Shown here in pieces: positions 1-8,544 of a DNA stretch of 25,153 bases. The notes under the pieces were generated by a model. It made no database searches, was not told where the DNA came from, and saw nothing but the letters and a program-made list of their open reading frames with translations. Position numbers and translations under genes: made by a program. The stretch is from contig DATEKK010000212.1 in assembly GCA_035277485.1 (NCBI GenBank), forward strand, positions 1 through 25,153. Direction: 5' to 3'. The number at the start of each line of letters is the position of its first letter. Position 1 is the first letter of the stretch. Source of the DNA: JADGGM01 sp035277485 (lineage in GTDB: Bacteria > Gemmatimonadota > Gemmatimonadetes > Gemmatimonadales > Gemmatimonadaceae).

Positions 1-1269
1 CAACTCCCGCTCCAACACGTCGCGCGACACGCCCGCGGCTTCGCTCGCGCGCGTGAGGTACATGTCGCGGGTGATGGGATCCTGCGTGGCGCGGATGGTG
101 GGCAGCAGCCGGTCGAGCGCGCGGCGCTTGCGGCGCAGGTCGGCGAACCAGCCCGCGCGCTCGAGCAGCTGCACCTTGCGCTCGAACACGTCGATGGCGT
201 CGCCTAACGCAGCGGCGAGCGCCGCCGCCCCGCGCCGGTCCACGAAGCTGTCCGGGTCTTCGCCGTCCGGGAGCGTCACCACCTGCACGGTCATGCCGTG
301 GCGCAGGAGCTCGTCGCCCGACCGGAACGTCGCCTTGAGGCCGGCGCGGTCGCTGTCATACAGCAGGAACGCGTTCCTGGCGTAGCGGCGCAGGATCTGG
401 CCCTGCTGTTCCGTGAGCGCGGTGCCTAACGGAGCCACCACCCAGTCGAACCCGGCCGACACGAGCCGCACGACGTCGAAGTAGCCCTCTACCACCATCA
501 CGCGGTCGTCCCGCCGGATCGCGTGCTTGGCCATGTGCATCCCGTACAACAGCCGTCCCTTCGAGAACACGCGCGACTCGGCCGAGTTGAGGTACTTGGG
601 CTCACCGGGCCCCAGGAGACGTCCGCCGAATCCGACTGTGTTCCCCGCCGCGTCGGAAATCGGGAACATGAGCCGGTTGCGAAACCGCGCGCGCGGCTCG
701 CCGCCGTCCTCGCGCGCCACCAGCAGCGCCGCCTCGAGCAACCGGTCGTCGCCATAGCCTAACGCAGCAAAGTGGCGACGCAGGGCCTCCGGATCGCGCG
801 GCGCGAAGCCCAACCCGAACCGGTCCGCCACCTCGCGGCTCACGCGGCGCAACGCGAGATAGTCGCGGGCCTGTCGCCCTTCTTCCTCGTCCCACAAGAG
901 CGTGCGGAACCAGTCGGCGACCGCCGCGTTGAGGTCCCACAGCGGCTGATCCGGATGCGGCCCCTCGCGGCGCTGCTGCACTTCTTCCACCGGGATGCCC
1001 ACCTTGTCCGCAACGTACCGCACGGCGCCGGGCCAGTCCATGCCTAACCGCTTCTGCAGGAACGTGAATACGTCCCCGCCTTCGTGACACACGAAGCAGT
1101 AGTAGATCCCCTTCTTGGGCGACACGGAAAAATTCCGGTGCGTGCCCTGGTGGAAGGGACATGGTCCGCGAAAGTCGGTGCCCGTGCGCCTAAGGGGAAC
1201 GTGCTCGCCGATGATCTGCACGATGTCGGCGGCGTCGCGCACCCGGTCGACGGTTTCGTCGCTGATCAT
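1..1269 (-). CDS. dnaG: DNA primase DnaG, 3' end beyond the left edge
   Basis: DnaG synthesises RNA primers at the replication fork. 423 codons are present, starting at ATG 1269 (MISDETVDRVRD); the C-terminal helicase-binding part is outside the window. A CHC2 zinc ribbon is visible: C37-x2-H40-x17-C58-x2-C61 (CPFH ... CFVC). A TOPRIM catalytic core follows, with VVEGYFDVV and LLYDSDRAG carrying the acidic metal-binding residues, and the EDPDSF stretch lies after it. The start is two bases after the mutS2 stop (TGACGATG), so translation is probably coupled. Position after rpsU-yqeY-mutS2 fits the macromolecular-synthesis operon, in which rpoD commonly follows dnaG; that gene would lie off the left edge. 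The gene carries four copies of the dispersed GTTAGGC heptamer, all read as Leu-Gly. Confidence 0.97.
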   Translation of the reverse strand, partial: MISDETVDRVRDAADIVQIIGEHVPLRRTGTDFRGPCPFHQGTHRNFSVSPKKGIYYCFVCHEGGDVFTFLQKRLGMDWPGAVRYVADKVGIPVEEVQQRREGPHPDQPLWDLNAAVADWFRTLLWDEEEGRQARDYLALRRVSREVADRFGLGFAPRDPEALRRHFAALGYGDDRLLEAALLVAREDGGEPRARFRNRLMFPISDAAGNTVGFGGRLLGPGEPKYLNSAESRVFSKGRLLYGMHMAKHAIRRDDRVMVVEGYFDVVRLVSAGFDWVVAPLGTALTEQQGQILRRYARNAFLLYDSDRAGLKATFRSGDELLRHGMTVQVVTLPDGEDPDSFVDRRGAAALAAALGDAIDVFERKVQLLERAGWFADLRRKRRALDRLLPTIRATQDPITRDMYLTRASEAAGVSRDVLEREL

Positions 1270-1271
1270 CG

Positions 1272-3647
1272 TCACCGGAGGTCCATCACCGTCACGCCAG
1301 CCCCACCCTCGTTCCACGCGCCAAGGCGGAAGGCGGACACGCGCGGGTCGCCGCGCAGCAGTTCGGCCACCCGCTCGCGCAACGCGCCCGTGCCTTTGCC
1401 ATGAATGATGCGCAGCGATTTGAGGTCGCCCCGCACTGCGGCATCGAGCGCGTGCAGGACGGTTCGTTCCATTTCGTCGACACGCATGCCTCGTACATCA
1501 ATTTCGCTCACGGCGTGCTCTTCGGGGAGGTCGCCGCGGATCGAAACGGGCTCCGCCGCTACGGCCGACCGCGACGTCCGGGAGAGCGTAGCTAAGGGAA
1601 CGGTGAGTTTGATGGCACCCACCGACACGACCGCGTCGTCGCCGCGTATCTCGACCACCTGCCCCGCGCGCCCGTCGAGCGTCGACAAGGTCACCGCGTC
1701 GCCAACGGCGATCTGTGTCTCGGCCCCCTGGTCGGCAGTCGCGGGCCGCGTTGCGCGCTCGAGGCGCTCGACGGCGTCGCCGTGCTCGCCGGCCAACTCC
1801 TCGATCCTGCGGCGGACATCGCGCACGGTCGTATCGGCACCGCCGTGGTCGCGCAATTCGCGAATCGCGCGCTCCACCTCGTGGCGTGCGTCGAGCAGGT
1901 ATCGGCGTGCCTGCTCGCGTGCGTCGCGCTCGTGATGCCGTTCGGCTTCGCGCACAGCGCGCTCGCGCTCGGTCAGCTTGTCGAGGCGCTCGTTGGCCGA
2001 CGACGTGGCCTCCTCCGCGCGCGCCTCGCGCGCGGCCAGCGCCGTCTCGCGCCGCTCGAGATCCGCGAGCAGCGCGGCGAGATCGCGTTCGCCGGTCGAC
2101 AAGCGGTCCTCGGCGCGCGAGAGAATGTCCGACGGCAGCCGCAGCCGACGCGCGATGGCCAGGCCATACGAGCGACCGGGAATGCCCTTGATCAGGCGAT
2201 AGGTCGGCGCGAGCGCCTGCTCGTCGAATTGCAGCGACGCGTTCACCACGCCCGGGACCTCGGCGGCGAGCAGCTTGAGGTCACCCAGGTGCGTCGTGGC
2301 CACGGTGAACGTGCCGCGTCGCGTGAGCTCTTCGACGATCGCGGCGCCCAACGCCGCGCCCTCGGCGGGATCGGTGCCGGAGCCCAGCTCGTCGATCAAT
2401 ACGAGCGAGTCGGGCGTCGCGCGGTCGAGGACCACGGCCAGGTTCTTGAGGTGCGCACTGAACGTGGACAGACTGGCCTCGATCGACTGCTCGTCGCCGA
2501 CGTCGGCGAAGCAGTCGTCGAAGAGCACGACGCGGCTCTCGGGGCCGACGGGCGCGGGGATGCCGGCCTTGGTCATCGCGGCAATGAGCCCGATCGCCTT
2601 GAGGAGCACCGTCTTGCCGCCGGTGTTGGGCCCCGAGAGCAGCAGCGTGCGCTCCGTTTCGCCTAACGCAAGATCGAAGGGCACCACCGTGCCGCCGCGG
2701 GCGAGGAGCAGCGGGTGGCGGCCGCAGCGGATCGCCATGCCGTCGCGCGCGCTGCCTAACGCAACAGGCGCGCACGCGAAGTCGTCGGCGTAGCGGGCGC
2801 GCGCGTACAGCGCATCGATCTCGACGAGCGCATCGAGCGACGCCGCCATCGCGTCGCGCAGCGGGCGCAGCTGGTCGGTGAGCTCGGCGAGGATGCGCTC
2901 CACCTCGCGGCGCTCGTCGGCCTCCAGCTCGCGGATCCGGTTGCCGAATTCCACCGCGGCCGGCGGCTCGACGAACAACGTGCCGCGCGTGGCCGATTCG
3001 TCGTGCACGATGCCGCCCACGGCGCCGCGCGCCTCGCGCCGCACGGGAATCACGTAGCGCCCGTTGCGCACCGTGACCGACATGTCGCTCACCCGATGGC
3101 GCTCCTCGAGCCGCGACACGATGCGCTCGAGCAGCTGCACCAGCTCCGACTGCGCGCCGCGCAGCTCCCGTCGCATGCGGCGGAGCGCGGGCGACGCGTC
3201 ATCCTTCATGGCGCCATCGGGTTCGATCGCGCGCTCGATGGCCGCCTCGACGGGTGTGCGGTCGACGAGCGCGGCGGCGAGCGCTGCCAGCACCGCGAGC
3301 GCCGCCGCCGGGCGGCGCGCATCGGTGAGCACGGCTCTCGTTAGGCGGGACGAGCGCAGGAGCAGCGCGCCGGCGACGAGCTCCTCCCCGCTCCACACGC
3401 TGCCCGCGGCGCGCAGGCGCGCGAGCGACTCCTCGAGCGGCGGGATGGGCTCGGGGCGAAAGCCGTCCGAGCCCGGGAGCAGCGCGCGCACCGCGGCCAC
3501 GCGCTCGAGCGTCTGCGCGATGGCCGCCCGGTCATCCAGCGGCGCCAGCGCGCGTACGCGCGCCGCGCCTAACGGAGAGGCCGCGCGCTCGGCGACCACC
3601 GCGAGCACCGCGGGGAACTCGAGCACCGCCAGCGTATGGCGATTCAC
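1272..3647 (-). CDS. mutS2: MutS2 family ATPase/endonuclease with Smr domain
   Basis: MutS2 proteins bind branched DNA or collided ribosomes and suppress recombination or rescue ribosomes, depending on species; they do not act in classical mismatch repair. The 791-residue length is normal. The N-terminal core is followed by the MutS-type ATPase with Walker A GPNTGGKT (about 339-346) and Walker B LVLIDE (about 415-420). Next come the ABC signature region (SGTDPAEGAALG), a charged coiled coil rich in Glu/Arg (about 510-640), and a C-terminal Smr nuclease domain (about 715-791) with DVRG and HGKGTG. The GTG start at 3647 is preceded by GGGAGA at good spacing. The gene lies 21 bp after yqeY and 2 bp before dnaG, so it is cotranscribed. 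Placement of mutS2 between yqeY and dnaG is the unusual point. One GTTAGGC copy here is inverted and read as Arg-Leu-Thr using CTA. Confidence 0.97.
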   Translation of the reverse strand: MNRHTLAVLEFPAVLAVVAERAASPLGAARVRALAPLDDRAAIAQTLERVAAVRALLPGSDGFRPEPIPPLEESLARLRAAGSVWSGEELVAGALLLRSSRLTRAVLTDARRPAAALAVLAALAAALVDRTPVEAAIERAIEPDGAMKDDASPALRRMRRELRGAQSELVQLLERIVSRLEERHRVSDMSVTVRNGRYVIPVRREARGAVGGIVHDESATRGTLFVEPPAAVEFGNRIRELEADERREVERILAELTDQLRPLRDAMAASLDALVEIDALYARARYADDFACAPVALGSARDGMAIRCGRHPLLLARGGTVVPFDLALGETERTLLLSGPNTGGKTVLLKAIGLIAAMTKAGIPAPVGPESRVVLFDDCFADVGDEQSIEASLSTFSAHLKNLAVVLDRATPDSLVLIDELGSGTDPAEGAALGAAIVEELTRRGTFTVATTHLGDLKLLAAEVPGVVNASLQFDEQALAPTYRLIKGIPGRSYGLAIARRLRLPSDILSRAEDRLSTGERDLAALLADLERRETALAAREARAEEATSSANERLDKLTERERAVREAERHHERDAREQARRYLLDARHEVERAIRELRDHGGADTTVRDVRRRIEELAGEHGDAVERLERATRPATADQGAETQIAVGDAVTLSTLDGRAGQVVEIRGDDAVVSVGAIKLTVPLATLSRTSRSAVAAEPVSIRGDLPEEHAVSEIDVRGMRVDEMERTVLHALDAAVRGDLKSLRIIHGKGTGALRERVAELLRGDPRVSAFRLGAWNEGGAGVTVMDLR

Positions 3648-3668
3648 GCTCGTCTCCCGCGAAGCACC

Positions 3669-4106
3669 CTACTTGGGCAGCTCTTCGCGCGCGATGCGGT
3701 TGATGGCCGAGCCGTCGGCGCGTCCCTTGAACTGCGGCATCACTTTCCCCATGAGCGCACCGATCGTCGTCGCGCCCGATGCGATCGCCGCGCGGACGGC
3801 CGCGCGAATCTCGTCGTCGCCGACGTTCGCGGGCAGGTACGTCTCGAGACGCGTCACCTCGTCGCGCTCGCGCGATGCGAGATCGGTGCGTTTGGCTTTG
3901 TCGTACATCTCGATCGCTTCGCGGCGACGCTTGATGCCTTTGCGCAGCACGTCGCGCGCGTCATCGTCGGTGAGATCGCGCATCAACTCGATGCGGCGAT
4001 TCTTGATGTCGGCGAGAATGGTTCCTAAGAGCAGCGTGCCCGCTTTGTCCTGCGCTTTCCGCGACGCGTTGAGATCCGCTTGCAGCCGTGCGATCAGTTC
4101 GGACAC
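3669..4106 (-). CDS. yqeY: GatB/YqeY-domain protein
   Basis: A 145-residue protein matching the YqeY family, which resembles the tail domain of the GatB subunit of tRNA amidotransferase. A role in tRNA-linked metabolism is proposed for the family but not proven. Visible signatures are the N-terminal MSELIARLQADLNASRKAQD, the KNRRIEL helix, the glycine hinge in TTIGALMGKVMPQFKGRADG, and the VTRLETYLP segment. The start is GTG 4106, three bases after the rpsU stop (TGAGCGGTG), so translation is likely coupled. rpsU-yqeY adjacency is widely conserved in bacteria, which supports the call. Confidence 0.93.
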   Translation of the reverse strand: MSELIARLQADLNASRKAQDKAGTLLLGTILADIKNRRIELMRDLTDDDARDVLRKGIKRRREAIEMYDKAKRTDLASRERDEVTRLETYLPANVGDDEIRAAVRAAIASGATTIGALMGKVMPQFKGRADGSAINRIAREELPK

Positions 4107-4109
4107 CGC

Positions 4110-4298
4110 TCAGACCGGGCGCGGGCGACGATTCTTGCGACGCGCCGCGTTCTCTTTCCTCTTGCGGCGCTCACTCGGCTTCTCGTAGTGGCGGTGCTTC
4201 CGCAAATCGGAGAGAATGCCCGCCTTCTCGCACTTCTTCTTGAAGCGCTTGAGAGCACGCTCGAAGTTTTCATCGTCGTGGATGATGACTTCAGACAA
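4110..4298 (-). CDS. rpsU: 30S ribosomal protein bS21
   Basis: A 62-residue basic protein typical of bS21: an acidic/hydrophobic start (MSEVIIHDDENFERALKRF), then KKKCEKAGIL, then an arginine/lysine-rich tail (KPSERRKRKENAARRKNRR). bS21 sits near the mRNA exit of the small subunit and aids initiation. The start is TTG 4298, with GGAAGA upstream at plausible spacing; no better ATG lies in frame. It is the first gene of the rpsU-yqeY-mutS2-dnaG unit and has its own promoter about 60 bp upstream. Confidence 0.96.
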   Translation of the reverse strand: MSEVIIHDDENFERALKRFKKKCEKAGILSDLRKHRHYEKPSERRKRKENAARRKNRRPRPV

Positions 4299-4357
4299 GA
4301 GACGTCTTCCCCGAGTTGGCGGCGGTGCGCGTTCGTTAAGTCTGCAAAGTGCGGTAA

Positions 4358-4385
4358 GTTATGGAATTCCGTGACGACGTGTCAA
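4358..4385 (-). promoter_or_regulatory. Putative sigma70-type promoter of the rpsU-yqeY-mutS2-dnaG operon
   Basis: Read on the minus strand, a perfect -35 box TTGACA (4385-4380) is followed after 16 bp by CATAAC (4363-4358), a four-of-six match to TATAAT. The stretch is more AT-rich than its surroundings and lies in the only gap between the HIT gene and rpsU. Transcription would start near 4350, giving a leader of about 50 nt with a GGAAGA ribosome-binding site before the TTG start. Confidence 0.65.
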
Positions 4386-4397
4386 GCAGTGCGCGAG

Positions 4398-4739
4398 CTA
4401 GCCCGGCGGCCAGCGCATCGGACGACCGCCGAGCAGGTGCACGTGCAGGTGATTCACCGTTTGCCCGCCGTGCTCGTTCGTGTTGATCACGAGACGATAT
4501 CCTGTATCGGCGACTCCCTCGCTCACCGCCACTTCCTTCCCGAGCGCCACCAGCCGTCCCATGAGCGCCGGATCCGCCGTGTCGTTGAGCGAACTCAAGT
4601 GCTGTCGCGGCAACACGAGCACATGCACCGGTGCTTTGGGATCGATGTCACGAATCGCAATGGCATCGTCGGTGGACGCGACGATCGTGGCCGGTATCTC
4701 GCCACGTACGATGCGGCAGAACAAGCAGGTTTCAGACAC
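4398..4739 (-). CDS. HIT family nucleotide-binding protein (HINT-like)
   Basis: A 113-residue histidine-triad protein of the HINT branch, which hydrolyses nucleoside phosphoramidates or AMP-linked substrates. The N-terminus has the zinc-type pair C5/C8 (CLFCRIV), then the GEIPA segment, the PRQH turn, and the catalytic triad H97-x-H99-x-H101 (NHLHVHLLGG). I chose GTG 4739 (MSETCLFC) because upstream in-frame sequence codes for rsmE in another frame and family members begin here. The start overlaps the end of rsmE by 8 bases (GTGTCTGA), suggesting coupling. It is the last gene of the hrcA-dnaJ-prmA-rsmE-HIT unit. Confidence 0.95.
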   Translation of the reverse strand: MSETCLFCRIVRGEIPATIVASTDDAIAIRDIDPKAPVHVLVLPRQHLSSLNDTADPALMGRLVALGKEVAVSEGVADTGYRLVINTNEHGGQTVNHLHVHLLGGRPMRWPPG

Positions 4740-5484
4740 GCGATTTCTCCATGGTCCCGAGCAGTGCCGCGCGCGCGATGGCGAGTCCGGCGATGGCGGC
4801 CGTCTCGAAGCGTAACGTGAGCGGCGCAATGCGCACGGGGAGAAAGCCCGCGGCCGTGAGAAGCGTTCGCTCCTCCGGTTCGACACCGCCTTCCGGTCCG
4901 ACGGCTATCGTGAGTGGCGCGGTGACCGATGCAATCGGCACCGGCTCGCCATCCGGATCGAGCAACCATCGCGCGCCCGCCGGCGCCGATGCGATGGCCC
5001 GATCGGGTGTCGCGTCGGGGTACACCACGGGCAGCCATGCGCCGCCGGATTGCGTGAGGGCCGACAACATTCGCATCCGTGCTTTGGCCTGAAAGGTGAC
5101 GCCTTCACCGCGCGGGCTCACGCTGCGCGAGCGCTTCCACATCACCGGCCGCCACGAAAAGATCGCGAGCTCGGTGGCCTTCTCGGCGATCCACAGCATG
5201 CGCTCTCGATCGGCGACCGGCACCATGAGATGGATCACCGGCTCCGGCTCGACGCGCTCGACCGATTCGACCTCGATGGATGCCTGCGCTTTCGAGAGCC
5301 GGACGACGGTACCGAGTCCGACGCCGCCGGCACCGTCCAGCAGCCGGACGCGCTCGCCGATGCCGATGCGGCGAACGCGCGCGTGCTGGACCTCTCCCTC
5401 GCCCAGGATCACGGTGTGGCCGGCGGCCAGGGGCTCGGGACAGAAGAACGCGGCTAGACCGGCGCGATCACGCTGCTCCACCAT
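4732..5484 (-). CDS. rsmE: 16S rRNA m3U1498 methyltransferase RsmE
   Basis: A SPOUT-fold methyltransferase that modifies U1498 of 16S rRNA using S-adenosylmethionine. Signatures: an N-terminal PUA-like part with GEVQHARVRRI and DGAGG; EKATEL in the middle; and the C-terminal knot with VGPEGGVEPEE and LTLRFETAAIAGL, which forms the SAM site. The likely start is ATG 5484 (MVEQRDRAGL), giving 250 residues; GTG 5481 is equally possible because GGAG is better spaced for it. The open frame continues upstream inside prmA, but that part is not conserved in character. The gene overlaps prmA by 31 bases and HIT by 8. prmA-rsmE adjacency downstream of dnaJ is common in bacteria. Confidence 0.94.
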   Translation of the reverse strand: MVEQRDRAGLAAFFCPEPLAAGHTVILGEGEVQHARVRRIGIGERVRLLDGAGGVGLGTVVRLSKAQASIEVESVERVEPEPVIHLMVPVADRERMLWIAEKATELAIFSWRPVMWKRSRSVSPRGEGVTFQAKARMRMLSALTQSGGAWLPVVYPDATPDRAIASAPAGARWLLDPDGEPVPIASVTAPLTIAVGPEGGVEPEERTLLTAAGFLPVRIAPLTLRFETAAIAGLAIARAALLGTMEKSRV

Positions 5485-6284
5485 TCTCCCTCGACGTATT
5501 CGGACTCGGCGCGCCACCCGGCGGCCGCGAGCGATGCGACCACCGTCGTGCGCTCGGCGACCAGGATACCACTCACGACCGCGCGTCCGTTAGGCGACAG
5601 CGCCGCGCGCATGGCCGGCGCGAGCTCCACTACTGCGGATGAAATGATGTTGGCGAACATCACGCGCGCCGGCGCCACGAGCGGCAGGATCGTGCGCGCG
5701 TCGCCCTCGATCACGCGTACGCGGTCGGCGACGCCGTTGGCCGCCGCGTTCTCCTCGGCGTTGGCGATGGCTTGCGGATCCGATTCGATCGCGACGGCGC
5801 GGGCCGCGCCTAACTTGACAGCGGCAATGGACAGGATCGCGCTGCCCGCGCCGAGGTCGACGACGGAGTCACCGGGCTGTACGACCTGTTGCATGAGGCG
5901 GAGTACGCCGCGCGTGGTCTCGTGCTCGCCGGTGCCGAACGCCATGGCCGGCTCGATGATCACCGGGCACACCGCGTCCGCGATCTCGGCGGCGCGCCAG
6001 GGTGGTGCGACGGCAATGCGCCCAACGCGCTGCACGCCGACCGTGGGCGGCCACGCGCGCGCGACATCGATGGATCCGGCGTCGCGCGACTCGATCCGGA
6101 TCGTTGCGTCGGCCGCGCGCAGTGCCGCCCCGAGCGCTGAGACGTCGGCGTCAGACGGGAGATGGGTGAGGAGCGCGTCGTCCAGTTCCTGAACGGCCGG
6201 CGCGCCCGCGTGGACGAGCGCGGCGACCAGCGCGTCGCGCGTGGTCTCGCCGGCGTGATGCACGCGCACCTCGATCCAGCTCAC
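5454..6284 (-). CDS. prmA: Ribosomal protein L11 methyltransferase PrmA
   Basis: PrmA trimethylates ribosomal protein uL11. The 276-residue protein has a poorly conserved N-terminal substrate-recognition domain and a class I SAM methyltransferase domain. The PrmA hallmark AFGTGEHETTRG precedes motif I VVDLGAGSAILSIAA, an acidic residue in AIESDPQA, and the ANIISSAVVELAP motif IV region. The start is GTG 6284, with a full GGAGG close upstream (three bases). A 36 bp gap separates it from dnaJ and contains one GTTAGGC heptamer; another copy inside the gene is read as Pro-Asn. Confidence 0.95.
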   Translation of the reverse strand: MSWIEVRVHHAGETTRDALVAALVHAGAPAVQELDDALLTHLPSDADVSALGAALRAADATIRIESRDAGSIDVARAWPPTVGVQRVGRIAVAPPWRAAEIADAVCPVIIEPAMAFGTGEHETTRGVLRLMQQVVQPGDSVVDLGAGSAILSIAAVKLGAARAVAIESDPQAIANAEENAAANGVADRVRVIEGDARTILPLVAPARVMFANIISSAVVELAPAMRAALSPNGRAVVSGILVAERTTVVASLAAAGWRAESEYVEGEWWSSVIAPV

Positions 6285-6320
6285 CGCCCTCCATCGTTAG
6301 GCAGCAAGCCCGGCACGCGG

Positions 6321-7457
6321 TCAGGCACCGAGCGCCTCCTTCATCTTGGACCACAGGCCCTTGGCGCGCGTGTTGCCCGCGGGCACGTTGCCCTCGAGCT
6401 TCTGCAATTCCTGGAGGACGGTCTGGTGCTCGGGCGACACCGACTGCGGCGTCCACAGTTGCACGCGGACGTGCAGGTCGCCGGTGCCCGACGCGTTCAC
6501 GCGCGGCAGTCCGCGGCCGCGCAGCTGGAACACCTGGCCGCTCTGCGTCCCGGCGGGCACGCGGAGCGAGATCGCGCCGGTTACGTTAGGCACCTCGACG
6601 TCGGCGCCCAGCACCAGTTGGGCATAGGTGACCAGGACTTCGGTGTAGAGGTCGGCCCCGTCGCGCTCGAAGCGCGCGTCGTCCTCCACCTCGAACACCA
6701 CCAGCACGTCGCCGCGCGGGCCGCCCTGCGGGCCGACGCTGCCCTGCTCTCTCAGCGACATGTACTGGCCCGTCGCGACGCCCGCCGGAATCGACACGCT
6801 GAAGGTGCGCTCGGCGCGCGCGCGCCCTTCGCCCTTGCAACGCTTGCACGGGGTGTCGATGATCGTGCCCTGACCCGCACAGGTCGGACACGGCGCGACG
6901 CTCACGAACTGTCCGAAGAAGGAGCGTTGGGCGCGGCGCACCTCGCCCGAGCCGTTGCACGTCGGGCACCGCTTGGGCTTGGTGCCGGGCTCGGATCCCG
7001 ATCCTTCGCAGCGTTCGCACGGATCGAGGAGCTTGAGCGTGAGTTGTTTGTCGACGCCGGCGGCGACTTCCTGCAGCGTGAGCGGCACGGTGACTTTGAT
7101 ATCGGCGCCGGCGCGCGGTCCGCCGCGCTGGCGGCCGCCGAACATGTCCTCGAGGCCGCCGAATCCGCCGAAGTCGCGCATGAAGATGCCTAACGCTTCG
7201 GCGAGGTCCACGTGGTGGAAGCCGCCCGCCGCGGCGCCGCGCAATCCCGCCTCGCCGTAGCGATCGTAGGCCGCGCGCTTGCCGGGATCGCGGAGCACGT
7301 CGTACGCCTCGGTGATGCCCTTGAACCGTTCCTCGGCGTCCTTGGAGCCGCCGTTGCGGTCGGGGTGATACTGCATCGCGAGCTTGCGATACGCCTTCTT
7401 GATGTCGTCGTCGGACGCATCGCGCGGAACGCCAAGAACGTCGTAGAAATCAGCCAT
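6321..7457 (-). CDS. dnaJ: Chaperone DnaJ (type I Hsp40)
   Basis: DnaJ delivers unfolded clients to DnaK and stimulates its ATPase. All type I parts are present in 378 residues: a J domain (about 4-68) with HPD at 31-33; a short Gly/Phe region (about 78-112); and four CxxCxGxG-type zinc repeats with pairs C147/C150, C164/C167, C190/C193 and C204/C207. The C-terminal substrate-binding beta domains complete it. The start is ATG 7457. It follows hrcA after 33 bp. grpE and dnaK, which usually lie between hrcA and dnaJ, are absent here and must be elsewhere. Expression is probably set by the hrcA promoter. Confidence 0.97.
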   Translation of the reverse strand: MADFYDVLGVPRDASDDDIKKAYRKLAMQYHPDRNGGSKDAEERFKGITEAYDVLRDPGKRAAYDRYGEAGLRGAAAGGFHHVDLAEALGIFMRDFGGFGGLEDMFGGRQRGGPRAGADIKVTVPLTLQEVAAGVDKQLTLKLLDPCERCEGSGSEPGTKPKRCPTCNGSGEVRRAQRSFFGQFVSVAPCPTCAGQGTIIDTPCKRCKGEGRARAERTFSVSIPAGVATGQYMSLREQGSVGPQGGPRGDVLVVFEVEDDARFERDGADLYTEVLVTYAQLVLGADVEVPNVTGAISLRVPAGTQSGQVFQLRGRGLPRVNASGTGDLHVRVQLWTPQSVSPEHQTVLQELQKLEGNVPAGNTRAKGLWSKMKEALGA

Positions 7458-7490
7458 GTGTCTCTAGGATCGGGAGTGCGTGAGGCGGTG

Positions 7491-8537
7491 TCACTCGAGC
7501 AGGTCGCTGATGAGGCGCGAGGTGTGCGTCACCAGCGAGACCACCTTCTCGTAGGGCATGCGCGTGGGTCCGATGACGCCGATGACGCCGGCCAGCGCCC
7601 CCGCGTGATACTCGGCTGTGACCACCGTGAGACCGGAGAGGCGCGGGTCGGCGTGCTCGGTCCCGATGGTGATCGAGATGCCGGGCGCCGTGTTCTGCCG
7701 CTGGAGCAGCGCGCCTAACGCTTCGGGGCGGTCGGTGAGCGCGAGCAGCTTGCGCAGGTTGTCGCCGGTGGCGAACTCGGGCTGCTCCGCGAGCACGGAC
7801 GTCTGGCCCAACAACACCTGCGGGTCCGCGAACGCGTGGCTCGAGTCCAGCATCTGCTCCGCTTCCTGGATGAAGATGTTGATCAGCTCGCCCGCTCCCT
7901 CGGATCCCGCGCGCGGGTCGCGAAGGCGCTCAGACAACGTCGACCGCATCTCGCGCCACGTGCATCCGGCGAGCCGCTCGTTGAGGACCTCGGTCACTTC
8001 GGCAATCGCCTTCTCGGCGATCTCGCCCGGCACCTCGACGAAGATGCTGCGCGCGGCGCCGCCCGTTAGGCGGAGCACGAGCAGCAGCCGCTCCGCGCTC
8101 ACCTTGATGAGCTCGAGCCGCTCGAGCCGCGCCTCGTCGAGCCGCGGGCCTAACGCAATGCCCAGCTCCTGCGTGAGCACGCCCAGCACCTGCGCGGCGC
8201 GGCGGAGAATCGCTTCGATGGCCGCCCCGCCGCCCGACAATTGCTCGATCAACGCGTCGCGCGCGCCCGCCTCGAGCGGCGCGAAGTGCATGAGCCCGTC
8301 GACGTACGTCCGGTACGCCATGTCCGTGGGCACCCGCCCCGCGGATGTGTGCGGGTGAAAGAGAAATCCCTTGTCCTCGAGGTCGCTCATCGTGTTCCGG
8401 ATGGTCGCCGGCGACAGGTCGAGCATGTACCGGCGCGAAATCATCCGCGAACCGGCAGGCTCGGCTGTCTCGACGTACGAGCGGATCACCGCGGCCAACA
8501 CGCGGCGCTCCCGATCCGAAAGCTGGGCCAGCGACAT
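7491..8537 (-). CDS. hrcA: Heat-inducible transcription repressor HrcA
   Basis: HrcA represses class I heat-shock genes, normally by binding CIRCE. The 348-residue protein starts with a winged helix (LSDRERRVLAAVIRSYVETA, then SPATIRNTMSDLEDKGFL), followed by HPHTSAGRVPTDMAYRTYVD, a strong family signature, and the GAF-like inserted-dimerisation region ending in LVTHTSRLISDLLE. The start is ATG 8537. No Shine-Dalgarno sequence precedes it; the promoter -10 element ends only seven bases upstream, so the mRNA may be leaderless. No CIRCE was found upstream; instead a perfect 8-bp inverted repeat overlaps the promoter. Confidence 0.96.
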   Translation of the reverse strand: MSLAQLSDRERRVLAAVIRSYVETAEPAGSRMISRRYMLDLSPATIRNTMSDLEDKGFLFHPHTSAGRVPTDMAYRTYVDGLMHFAPLEAGARDALIEQLSGGGAAIEAILRRAAQVLGVLTQELGIALGPRLDEARLERLELIKVSAERLLLVLRLTGGAARSIFVEVPGEIAEKAIAEVTEVLNERLAGCTWREMRSTLSERLRDPRAGSEGAGELINIFIQEAEQMLDSSHAFADPQVLLGQTSVLAEQPEFATGDNLRKLLALTDRPEALGALLQRQNTAPGISITIGTEHADPRLSGLTVVTAEYHAGALAGVIGVIGPTRMPYEKVVSLVTHTSRLISDLLE

Positions 8538-8544
8538 AACTCTA

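Noticed and set aside
3064..4188. Long plus-strand open frame (374 codons) opposite mutS2 and yqeY
   Set aside because: It is the complement of two clear genes, is dominated by Ser/Arg/Ala, and has no recognisable domain; GC-rich antisense frames are commonly open.
4740..4886. N-terminal extension of the HIT protein
   Set aside because: The extension lies inside rsmE, is Arg/Ser-rich, and the conserved CLFC start is at 4739.
6162..7193. 343-codon plus-strand frame opposite dnaJ and prmA
   Set aside because: Antisense of zinc-finger and J-domain coding sequence; no family resemblance.
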